Below are positions 47,601 through 61,400 of a DNA stretch of 64,000 bases, piece after piece. The position numbers and the translations under genes were made by a program. The notes below the pieces were generated by a model that was not told the DNA's origin, searched no databases, and was given only the letters and a program-made list of their open reading frames with translations. Source of the DNA: Brachycybe producta (Eukaryota > Arthropoda > Diplopoda > Playtdesmida > Andrognathidae); contig JAUPFP010000030.1 of assembly GCA_036925085.1 (NCBI GenBank), forward strand, positions 1,426,001-1,490,000. The letters are read 5' to 3'. How positions within the stretch are numbered: the first letter of the stretch is position 1; every line of letters starts with the position of its first letter.

Positions 47601-48148
47601 TAGCTTAATCTTAAGATTGTGTTGTGGTGATCATACCTGCCGTACGCAATATTAGGACGTTAGGTCTACCCGTAACCGTGTTTATACCAGGAGAAGAAGA
47701 ATAAACGCAACTCAGTTGTACTTGGTCCACATTTTTAACTTTGTATTGAAAAATGACCGCTCCCGTTCTGTTCGACGTCTCATGCAAACGAGAAGCTTTG
47801 ATGTCGTTTAGTATATTTCCATCAACGGCCAACTGTAAGTCCGTAATGGTCCAAGTGGCGTACGGCGATTTCTGCATATTCGGAATACATTTTATACCTA
47901 ATACAGCGTTCCTTTCGACGTAAATTAAATTCTCATCGTTGGTCTTTTCGATCAGGTAGTCACCAGGATTTTCGTACGATATATTTACTTGAAAACCCAA
48001 GTTATTAACGGCCATGGAACTTCTTGCGGCCAAGAACAAACCTGAAATAAAAAAACACAAAGGTGAATGGAAATTTCGAAAGAAAATGGAAATTCTTTGA
48101 ATTACCAAATATTAAGAAACTGACGATCATCTCGAAAACAAAAATCAT
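44619..48148 (-). CDS. single-pass membrane protein with two Ig-like domains
   Basis: Not recognised as a named family. Exons (5' to 3'): 48148-48106, 48041-47637, 46422-46183, 46104-45988, 45914-45804, 45293-45179, 44973-44619; about 461 residues (the 45804 donor could be 45798). A signal peptide precedes VNNLGFQ. The first Ig-like domain has Cys-Trp-Cys as LGIKC, YATWTI and VQLSC. The second has DLEC, LEWW and RFKC, split by an intron. A linker of about 37 residues (PKYYTKPETKPND) leads to the helix VLLAIVISVPVLAIILIAAGVIF (in pieces across 20) and a basic stop-transfer RKRR. The cytoplasmic tail has several tyrosines (TYCDIYETML, DYLMP, YSYADADLL) that could be signalling sites. Intron 2 carries an hAT-like element nested in an FB1 copy. 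Confidence 0.75.
45295..45410. repeat. short tandem duplication GGCGGCCATTTTG
   Basis: Two copies of GGCGGCCATTTTG about 34 bases apart, each followed by an ATTTTGC or GTTTGC tract, inside an intron of the Ig-domain gene. Confidence 0.55.
45490..45630. repeat. FB1 fold-back repeat, eroded
   Basis: Only the core CATTAAAATATCGTTCAAAATAAGC and flanking TTTGAAAAC remain clear. Confidence 0.4.
46437..46456. repeat. (AT)n microsatellite
   Basis: A short AT run just upstream (minus sense) of the exon acceptor at 46422. Confidence 0.8.
46506..47237. mobile_element. hAT-like non-autonomous element, 732 bp
   Basis: Terminal inverted repeats CAGTGGCGTAGCTAGG and CCTAGCTACGCCAGTG are flanked on both sides by the same 8 bases, GTTAGAAA (46498-46505 and 47238-47245). 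An 8-bp duplication and CAGTGGCG-type ends fit the hAT superfamily. Inside are a duplicated GCCGCGTAAAACTTTGCGCCCC segment with long C-runs and a large inner hairpin (AACAGTCGG/CCGACTGTT, TTTAGTAAAAT/ATTTTACTAAA). No transposase frame. It is nested at the edge of an FB1 copy. Confidence 0.88.
47238..47600. repeat. FB1 fold-back repeat interrupted by the hAT-like element
   Basis: Starts GTTAGAAACTAGAACGGTTAGC, includes AATATCTTTCAAAATAAAC and AAAAGTTATCAACATGAAA, and ends CCCTTCTAGTTTCTCAATA. A second left-arm start (GTGTTAGAAACTAGAACGG) at 47438 suggests two copies merged. Confidence 0.7.
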
Positions 48149-48849
48149 TCAGTTGATTGAATTTTGTGAAGTAAAATTATAAAAATTGGTTTCCTTTTGT
48201 TGTTATTTTGTAACTTTCCTTTTTTTTTTTGGTCTTTGAAATAAATAATATTATTAATCATCCGGTTGAAATTTTAAGAGGAAACAAAAACTTTTAATTG
48301 ACAAACCCCAAAAATTCTCAGAACCAGTAAAACGAGTAATAGTAAAAAAAAAAAATTAATTACATAAATTATATAATAAAAAAAAAGAGAATATTAAAAA
48401 AAATATGATAAAACGGATGAAATCAGAAAAGTAAAAATAAAAATCTTCTTCAAGATTATTAAAATTCCTCTCTTTTTTTTTTTAAAAAAAAAAAGAATTT
48501 ACGATTAAAAACAAAAACAAAAAACCCCCCACTAATTTTTCGTTCGAATTGTTACAAAATTACGAGCAAATGAAATGACTAGATGATTATTATAAATTAT
48601 GATCGTCATCAAAAGGAATATAATAAACTCGTAATGAATTAGAACAAAATATGTATAAAAAACGAATTATTAAAAAAAAAATGATAAATACAACATTTTA
48701 AAATATAACAGAAAAATGAATTATATAATTAAACATCATTTTAAAGAAGAAATTTACGTATTTTTCTTTTCTTCCACAAAAAAAAACCCCCATTCTTTAA
48801 ATGTTTTACAAACAGCTGACTTATGAACTCTATTCATTCTTGTGTTTCG

Positions 48850-49145
48850 GAAGAGCAACACTAATTAAATTGAATTTGTTTTTATAAACTAGAAGGGTAG
48901 TTCAAAATAAGCATTTTTCTTTAAGACAAAAAATTAAAAAAAAGTTGGGTCATTTTTCAAACTGATATAAAAAGCTGAAGAGAAACTTGAATTCGTTTTA
49001 GAAACTAGAAGGGTAGGATGAGGTGGATTTGAAAATAACCCAACCTCAAGCAGGCTATATTTTTTTAAATTTTTCTCAATAAAAAGTTTATTTTGAAAGA
49101 TATCAACATGAAAATATCATTGATTGCGCTACCCTTCTAGTATAC
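48850..49145. repeat. FB1 fold-back repeat upstream of the Ig-domain gene
   Basis: TTTTATAAACTAGAAGGGTAG, then a second start TTTTAGAAACTAGAAGGGTAGG near 48990, then GAAAGATATCAACATGAAAATA and GCTACCCTTCTAG. Confidence 0.7.
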
Positions 49146-49149
49146 AGTA

Positions 49150-51105
49150 ATCAAAGGTTTGAAAATCAACAATTCATAAACCATATTAAATGAAGTAAGA
49201 CAGTTATGAGGATGATCTAGTTGATCGTACTGCGATCGGCTTTTCGGACAGTCAACGGGGAAACATTCAAAATTTCAAACATTTATTATAGAAATGTTCT
49301 ATAACATCACGCAGTAGACTGAAGCCAAGAGTGAAAGAGAAGACCAAAGAAGAATTACGGCATTATTATCTAAAACGTTGCTTAAGACAAAGCTCCAAAC
49401 ACTCTCTCACTTTCGCAGTTTATGAATTTCAGTCATGTTTTGATGCTTAGCTTAAAAAAAAGAGCTTTGGCGCGTTCCGATTAAAACACTTCAAACTAAA
49501 AACGTTTTAGTGAGCGCAGCCCACTAAGCCCGCGAGATCTAAGAAGCCCACAAAACCAATGAGCAGGACTTTTTCAAAAACTCACAAAAACCCATGAAGA
49601 CAAAAAACCCACGGGCTTTTTTCCCCACAAAATTGCCGACCCTTAGGACCCATGGGCTTTACGTAGGTTTCTACTTCCCGAAACGTTTGCAATATATTCT
49701 CGTAAGTAGCAATTAAAGGTATCTTAAGAGAGTTTTTTTTGTTCAAAGTAAAATAATGATCAACAAGAAAAACCTGTTGCACACTTCTAAGTAACAAAAT
49801 GTCACTGGATTCGAAATCTCTTATCCGAATACCTTTAGATGATTTGTTTATGCGAAGTATGAATGTCGATCAAAGTGTCCCATTATGTACGTCACTGTGA
49901 CAACCCCCCCCCCCCCCACCACTAGTGTCTGGCAATGGACAACATTCGAAACATCTTCTTGGTAAAACAATGAGATGATATAGAAAATCAAAAGGAAGAG
50001 TTAGACGAGGAAAACGATTTGTTCTTTTTTTTTCTCTTCAATTTGTCGACATCAGAAATGCTGATAACGCTTTTTCTTTGAAGAAACTTATAAATAAGGT
50101 AAAAAAATATGCTTTTTTTCGACTAAAAATGGCTAAACTTCTCTAATCATAGGGCTTATTGTCACTTAATCAAAAGTTCTCCGAGATGTGAGCTAGAGAT
50201 CCTGCGGATATCCAACAGTTTTTCAGGATAACCGATCGACTATCCAAACGGATATTTTCCGAACTTTTTTCTTCCTATTTTCACCGCTTATATCATTTTT
50301 TTTAGTGGACAATAAACGAGCAATTCGGGTTACTGAATGACGAACATAACTTGAATTTCATGTGATTTTCTTTACAATAATTCATTACTCATGATATACG
50401 AAGTATTAGAAACACCTCAAAGAAGCCCAAGTCTGAATTGACCTAACTTTTGAAGCGTGCATTACACATAGGTAATGAAGACATTCTTGTCATGCAGATT
50501 TTACTAGGAATTCAACGTTTCCGTTCCCACTCTACCGGTTCACGTACAACGGATTTTCGAAGTTCAAATGTCATAATTTCATTAATTTTGGCAATTTACT
50601 TCCCAACTCTGAATGAAATTTACCCACGAAATCGTCTACTTTTAACTTAAAAACTTCAATGCATATTAGGTTAAATTGTAATAAATAGCACAAATTACTA
50701 CCCGTTATCCATGGATAGTAAAATTCACTATCCGAGGGACTGAGGCATCACTAATTTTAACCTCTAAACAGTCTTTTTCATTGAAAATGCATATTTTTTC
50801 CACCTTACTTATAAAAAAATTTCAAAATTTGTTCGAAACTGGAAGAATAAAAGAAAATGTAGAATAAACTTTTCATCGCAGTTGGTCGACTTTCCAATCA
50901 GACATTTTTTTCCGAGTGGGCCGCTTAGTACGAGGGCCGAAATTGTTCATTATAGGCTCAGAAACGTCGCTCAAGATTCTTTCACAAGTTTCTTTTCTTA
51001 AAGAAAAGCATTCCGAGTGTTTTTTTCTTCGTCTTCTTCTCTGCAACATAAACAACGCCGAAGGGCTTTCAAAAATCTTCAAACAACAATTTCTGATTTT
51101 ACATA
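49150..51105. other. gap between the Ig-domain and forkhead genes
   Basis: No supported exon. It includes a C-run with CCACC at 49903-49920 and a stretch of repeated CCCAC/GGGCTT motifs at 49500-49660 that may be repeat-derived. The remainder is AT-rich sequence. Confidence 0.4.
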
Positions 51106-51109
51106 ATCA

Positions 51110-54033
<2,924 letters not shown>

Positions 54034-54109
54034 TTTTTTATTATCGTCCGCGTTCTCACTTCAATAATGAAACTACTCCATACTTCAGTTTTAAGATAAA
54101 TATATAGAG

Positions 54110-54350
54110 GTAGCTCAACTATACTTAACGTCATTGTAAGAAGCAGTTTGTGACGTCAGATGGGTTGACGTAAAAATTTAAGATTATCATATTTAAACTA
54201 TATGGAAAAGAGATTATATCAACAATTTAAAGAAAAAAGGGTTCATTAATCATTTTATTACACATTTTTAATCAGTCGAAATCACGCAAGCATAAATTTT
54301 TGTCAACCCCTCTGACGTCGCTAGCTTCCTCTTATGGCGCGGTTAGTATA
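54110..54350. repeat. TGACGTCA-type inverted repeat upstream of FoxJ
   Basis: GAAGCAGTTTGTGACGTCAGATGGGTTGAC on the left (read in parts) is mirrored by GTCAACCCCTCTGACGTCGCTAGC on the right, with ATTTTTGTCAACC inside; related to 10730 and 57581. Confidence 0.55.
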
Positions 54351-54639
54351 AGATATTTCTTTGAATTGCGTATCATTTCAATGTGTGACTATTAAAGGGC
54401 GCCACTTTAACTTAGAACTAAATTCTTTCTATATTACGCCAGGGTTTATTGAATCACTAGACAAATAATTGCACGCCCTTTGAAAAAAATATTCAAGATT
54501 CTTTTTATAAAAAGAAACAGACAAATAAAAAGAGGATAAGTGAAATAAAGTGAGATTCTAATACTATACAAATAAAGCTCACTCACATTTTGTTTCTAAC
54601 ATGTAGTTGAGCCACCTCTACACATTTATCACGCTTCAT

Positions 54640-55100
54640 TTATTATTTACATATCGATCTTAACGATATCGACTTTTTTTTTTTTTTTTTTACATATAAC
54701 CATATCGATATAAAAGAATACTGCGGGTCAAGCCACTTGCAAGGGGAACATATACAGGGTGCTTCAGTATTTTTCGATTTTTATCAACACGATTTCGTAA
54801 ATTTCTTTAAAAAACATACGTTGTTGTAACAATTTGACGATGGCGCAGATCACCCATTACTGTATATGTATAATAGGTAAATTAATACCAATAGATAAAA
54901 CTACTGTCCAGTTCTTTCCCATTACTGTAAAAAAACATGACACAATATAAAATGACACAAAAAACAATTTAGCAAACAATTGAATAAGGTTTACTGTACA
55001 CATGGAAATTGAAATAAGATCATTTCTCTCAATTTTAAGCTGATTGCCATCGGCTCCACCAAAAAAAAACCATCCATAAATAATGTTTTTATTCTCCCTC
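54640..55100. other. sequence between FoxJ and GIGYF
   Basis: Contains a T-run with ATCGATAT motifs (54653-54715). I see no exon. It presumably holds FoxJ upstream sequence and the GIGYF 3' UTR. Confidence 0.35.
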
Positions 55101-55414
55101 CTCTCTCGCTCCATTTCTTCTTTACGTCTTTTGAAGAAACTGACTTAGGAGACGATGATGATGATGACAAGGACGACGACGCGGAAGAAGAAGAAGAAGA
55201 CTGATCAGACAAAATTCTCTTTTCTTATTTCCGTTAAACATAACATAAAACACGTTTGAAGACTTCAAGATATAAAGTTCAAAAACAAATTTTAAAAGTG
55301 GCAAAACAAAAACAGGTTTAACTCTTTCGTATATCGAAAGAAACGGTGTCTCTTTCGAGAGACTTTTTTTTTTCTTCTCTTTCTCACATAATATTTCAGA
55401 AATGCGAGTCATTA

Positions 55415-58400
55415 TTACATGTCTTCTACGCGTTCGATGTCTCCGACGTTGACTCTGTCGTTGGCAGCGTGAACCGTGAACCCGAGAATGGTGTTGTCCA
55501 CTTTCTGCATCTTACTCTTCTTCTTTTTCTTGCAGCCGCCACAGGTTTTAAATCCGTCTGAATCGGCAACGCCACATCCTTGAGGTTTATACAGACTCGG
55601 ATTGATGGCCGGAGCTGGACCCCACATGTTCTCTTCTTCGCACTTTCGAGCTTGGCTGCGGTAATGGCTCCTCTTCTCGAGAAATTGCTTGGCAAAGTCT
55701 CGAGTATCTTTGTTGTCACCTAAATAAGAACGAACGTAGTCGCTCACTTCGTACGGAGAGTCGACGTCCTTCAGAAAAGCAACGAACGTCGGAACTACGA
55801 GAAAACGATAACGGCAACAACATAAAAAAGTGTGTCACGATCGGATCTCTCTTTACCGAGATTACCGTCCACGGCCGATTGCATTCTACTTAACGACTGA
55901 CAACACCATTGAGTGAACTCGTCATTGCTTCTTTTGTGAACATCCAACAACTTCATCACATTCTAGAATCAAAAACAATGAAGAAAAAAAAACCACAAAA
56001 TGAAGAAAACCACTAAATCTACTTGTTAACTAGGAGCTGAAAAAAAAAGTTCAATTTAAAATCTACTACAAAATCAAGACCCTTGTGACGTCACATCATC
56101 GCTCCTAGTTAACAGATGTTTAAAGAAGTAAAAGAATTTCATCGAGAGAATTCAACCAACATCCTCTTTCTTGCTTTTATTTGAGCGCTGCTTCGGCAGC
56201 TGTCCATTGCTCGCTGTCGTCTCAGCTTTATTCGGAGTCTTATTCTCCTGGTGACTACAAGTAAACCATTTTAAAATAATCAAGATCAGTTTCTAACGAC
56301 GAATCACTTAAATTCCGGTTATTCTGTGCTTTAGAAAAGCAAAACTAAGAAGAAATTGAAAGTGTTAGCGACTAGAATGGGCAGCTGAATCAATTAGTTT
56401 TTTTTTTATGTGCTTATCTTTCAAAATAAATTTTTCATAGACAAACTCACATAAAAAGCTTAGTTTAAAAAATATTAACATGAAAATACAGCTAAGGTGG
56501 GGTTTTTTAAAGTATAAAAGCCTCTCGAATTCTTATTATTCTGTCTTTCAGGAGTAAAAACGAATAGAAACTTGAGTCTTTTAGAAACTAGAAGGGTAGC
56601 TCAATCACTTAAGGAGCGTTTTTAATCTAGATACCTTTCAAAATAAGCTTTTTATGTGAGTTTGAAAATATACCCAACTTTAGGCAATGATAATTTTTTT
56701 AATTTTCGTCTGTAAAAAGTTTATTTTAAAAGATATCAACAAGATAACAAGCCTTAAATGATTAAGCTACCCTTCTAGTTTCTAAAACACTTTCTAGTTT
56801 CACTTCAGTTTACACGTAAACAACAGAATAACCAGAATTCAAGGGACCTTTAAACTTTTAAAAACTACAAATCAAGTATTTCGTAAACTAGACGAGTAAG
56901 GACACATTTCATGTTGATGAATAACATAATAGTTATTCTTCTATTTTTTAAAACAAAATCACGTTTTCCTTATAACGTTGTATCTGACAGGCAGAATAAC
57001 CAGAGTTCAATTAATATTCGACAGCATGAAACAAATTTTTAAGAACGCAATAAAAATAACGTTGTACTTCGAAGTTGCTTTTGTTTTGTTGGAATTGGAT
57101 TTGGCTTTCGACTTCGAGACCTGCTGCTGTTGTTGTTGCTGCTGCTTCTGCGTATTATTACACGCGTTCACGGCTTCGTCCCAGAATCCCGTTCCAACTC
57201 CATCGTTCTGCATCTGACCGAATTCACTCCCACTCCAGACCGAAGCGTTTGTCCGCAACAGATGAGTCGTATTACTCCAAGCATTGATTGCAGTAAGAGG
57301 TAGGATTTGCTAACAAAACATTCAAAAAATTCTTTCCATTATCTCAAAAGAGATGAATTTATAATAATTTTCATGTCTTACGTTTACTTGCTGTTGTTGT
57401 TTTTGCAGCAACTTTTTCGCTTGCTGCTCTTTTAGTTGTTGTTGAGCAAGTTTCTCAGCCTCCTCCTGCTGAATCTCTAATAATGACTTAACGGGATCAG
57501 AATTCTGCAGCGGTCTAACCAAAAAAACAAATATAAGAACGAACGATTTAAACTAAAAAAAAAAAATGGCTTCTACAGTTTCCTCGCTCTAACTTGAAGC
57601 TTGTGACGTCAGAAGAGTTTATCAAAAAACCGATTGGTGTCATTTTCTATCATAGAAAAAGATTAATAACATTCTCAATTGTTTAAAACAAGAGAATTTT
57701 TGAAATTTTTCATTATTTCCTCTTTATTAGACAAAATGAAACAATCCTAATTTGATTATCTATCCCTCTGACGTCACAAGCTTCAATTTACAGCGAGGCG
57801 ACTATACGAGGCATTGTTTTCAACCTGTTGACCCAGGCTAGATTAGCCTTTGCTTGTTGAGCAGCTTGCTGTTGCTTTAGCATTTCCATTTGCTGTTGCT
57901 GTTGAAGTAGTTGCCGCTAAAAGAGTAAAACAAATCCAATAACATTAAGATGGTTTCTTAGGGTATCGGAACGTGCAGTAATTCCAGTTAAATTACAAAA
58001 AAATTTCATATGACGACAATTTTCCTAAACTTTTTGTGGCAGTTTTAAAAGAATCGAATTTTCAACTTTTTAAAATGAAAAAGGACAGCCTTTTAAAAAT
58101 ATTATTTTCAAGATATCCTTATGAAAATTAATTCAGCATCTAGATATGGACTGTCACTATTTATTGGAAGTGATTTTGAAATTTTAAACTTTGGCTTTAA
58201 TGAGTTCCAGTCAGATTTTAAGTTTTGTCTACGAGAATTAAAATGTGAGAAAAAGAAATTTCAAAATGAAATCGAAAATAATTTCCTAATAATTCTGAAA
58301 AAAAACCTCACCATCTTCGTTTATCTTTTCTAAGTTAAACAAAATTCGTTGGGGGGAAAAATGCTAAACATAAGTCGAGTTGAGTCAGATTTAAGAAAAT

Positions 58401-61400
58401 GGACTGGTTTCAACGCCATCTAGTGTCAACCCTATAAAGTAGCTAGATATAGAACTCCCTTAAGTAACAAGAGATTCATTTAACAGATTGAAAGAACGGA
58501 TATTTAAGATCACGATCCGAAAAAACATACCTTGACCTTTTCGTCGTGCTCCTTTTGCTCCTGGATTTTCTGAATCTCTGCAAGCGTCAAACTACTGCCG
58601 CTGTTGTTGGTATTTGGTTTTACTTGTCCACCCCAGGCCGCACTCTGAAAAGATGTCTCTCGTCTCAAAAACCCGATTAACTTGAAAAAAAAAAAACAAC
58701 CTTTTCATATTCAATTTTACCTGTTCCTTTGCTTTTCGTTTTTCGTTTAACTTCTTCAGAACTTCCTGCTGTTGCTTTTTTAACTTTTGTTGTTGCTCTT
58801 TTTCCAACTTCTCTTCTGCTTCCTTTTGTTTCTACAAATACGTTCTTATAAATAAAACATTCAAACAAATCCGTAATCACAGCACATTTACATTACCTTC
58901 GCTTTCTCTTCTTCGTTTTTACGCCTCTTCTCCTCTTCGTGTTTCCACCGTAACTCTTCGAGACGTTTCTGTTCTTCCAACCTCAACCTTTCCTTTTCTG
59001 CTGCCTCCAATAATTGTTGCTTTCTTAATTCTTCTTGCTGTTGTTTTTGACGTAACTCTTCGCGTTCTCTCTCTTCACGTAACCGAGCCTCTTCCCTACG
59101 ACGGAATTCTTCTTCTTGTTGCTGTTGAAAAAAAAAGGTAATTTCACAAATTATACTGAAAACCGTTTAACACAAAAAAAATCGGATACACCTAAATAAA
59201 AAATTCTTTCTCTTAACACGAAATTCGTTTAAGAACAATTGATCTTCGAACTCTTGATTGTTCAGAAAAGCAAAATTAAGAAAAAATAGAAAGTGTTTTA
59301 GAAACTAGAAAGGGTACTTTAATCACTTAAGGCTATTTTTCATGACGATATCTTTCAAAATAAACTTTTTATTGAAGAAAAATTAACAAAATATCAACAG
59401 CTTAAAATTGGGTCATTTTCAAAAATCGACATAAAAAGCTTTATTTTGAAAGATACCAAAGAGACATGAAAATACCCCTTAAGTGCTTGAGCTACCCTTC
59501 CAGTTTCCCAAACACTTTCAAGTTTCTCTTAATTCTGCACCAGAAAGACAGAATACTCAAAAGAGATTAAAAATCAGCTGTTCATAAACCATTCTTAAAA
59601 CAATCAATAAGCAAATGAGTTCGAGTGACGTTTACATTTTAAAACCGCCATATAACATGGAAAAAATACTACTGTCCCTTCCATTTCGTGTAAATAATAA
59701 ACGAGTGAACGAGCAAAAATACAATGACGTGCTAACTTTTCTTCTCATTTCTTCTTCTTTGAGTCGTCTCTCTTCTAGTTCTCTCTGTTTCCGCAGTTCT
59801 TCCTGCCTTCGAAGTTCTTCCTCCAATCGAGCTTCTTCCTCGCGACGCCTGATCTCTTCCAAACGGATTCTTTCCCGTTCTCTCTGCTCCTCCTTCTCCT
59901 TTTGTCGTCTTCTTTCCTCCGCCTCCTGTTGTTGTTTTCTTTGAATCTCCTCTTCACCCAGAAGACGCTTTTTCTGCTGTTCTTCAAGCAGAAGTTTTTG
60001 GAGTCGTTGTTGCTGTTCGTGCAACCCCACCTCCGACGCCGCCATCTGACCGGGATTGGAGGTTACTGGACCGGAATCGATGTCCCAGACACTCATACCC
60101 CATCTACTGGGTCCTGCTGTGGAAACCTCAGGTCTTGCAGCAACTTAAGAGATGAAAAAGCCCCGTAAAATGACAGGGCTTCTTAAAATCAAAGTTTAAC
60201 GAAACGGAGGTCGTCGTAATTTACCCGTTGTGGGTGGTAAGTTCCAAAGTGAAGCCGGGTCCTTCACCTGGATACCAGACATCATCGCAAACTGTCTCAG
60301 AACATCCGTACCATCTCCATTCTCCACAACCGGCCTAAGAAAATACAAAAAAAAAAAAAAAAAAAAAATGAAAAAATATTAAGAATTACGTACTTCTGCT
60401 TCCAATTGCGTTCAATTGTTTTCACCTGGGAACTTGTTGTTGCTGTTGAGCTAAAATCCTCTGCATAAGAAATTGTTGTTGTTGCTGAGCGGTGAGAGTA
60501 GGTTGAGAATTCGGAGAAGGATAACCATCCGGCTGTTTAAGCCCCATCAGCTGTTGCCTAAAATCAAATACACAACAATGAAAATTAAGATGTTTTAACT
60601 CTTCATTATTCTCCCTTTCAAAAGCAAAATTAAGAAAAACTAGAAAGTATTTTAGAAATTTGAAAAGTAGCTCAATCACTTAAAATATTATTTTCATGCT
60701 GATATCTTTCAAAATAAACGTTTTATAAACAAGAATTAAATGATAAAAGATATCAATATGAAATACCCTTAAGTGATTAAGCTACCCTTCTAGTTTCTAA
60801 ACCATTTTCATGTTTTTGCTTCTGAATGGACTGTTTACACTTTTAAATGAGCTTAAGAATAAGAATAATTTCGTTTTATAATCAATGATTTTTCAACCTC
60901 AATAACAACTGTTGTTGTTGAAACAATTGTTGTTGAAAGAACTGCTGCCGTAACAGTTGCTGATGTAGCAAACGGAGATGCGGATCCTGACTGCTAGATG
61001 GAAGTTCCGTAGGATGACCGAGAGACGTACCACTCGACGGATTTAAAAGGCCGTTCTGCCGTAAACAGAAAAAATTCCGAAACAAAATATCCGGTTAGAC
61101 TAAAAAAAAAGTAATCTTGAATCCCATTTCCACCAACCAGTGCAGAGTTGGACAATGGAACCGGATTCACTGTCGGCTGTGGTTGCGGTTGAGGCACATT
61201 AGGCATAAAAGGCACACGACCAAGCTGATCCGCTAATTCTCCTAAAGATCAAACAGTTCAAAGATAAAAAAAATCAAACCACTTAACGAAATATAAGCAA
61301 TTAAAATTCAAATCACCTAAAGGGCAAAACCGGCCATTCTCTCCCCTTCGAACTAAAAGGCTCATATCGAAGTAACCGGTTCGATACCATTCGCCCATTT

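Noticed and set aside
54857-55412. Minus-strand frames with Ser and basic runs downstream of GIGYF
   Set aside because: They overlap AT-rich 3' sequence beyond the GIGYF stop, and I see no splice-supported link or homology.
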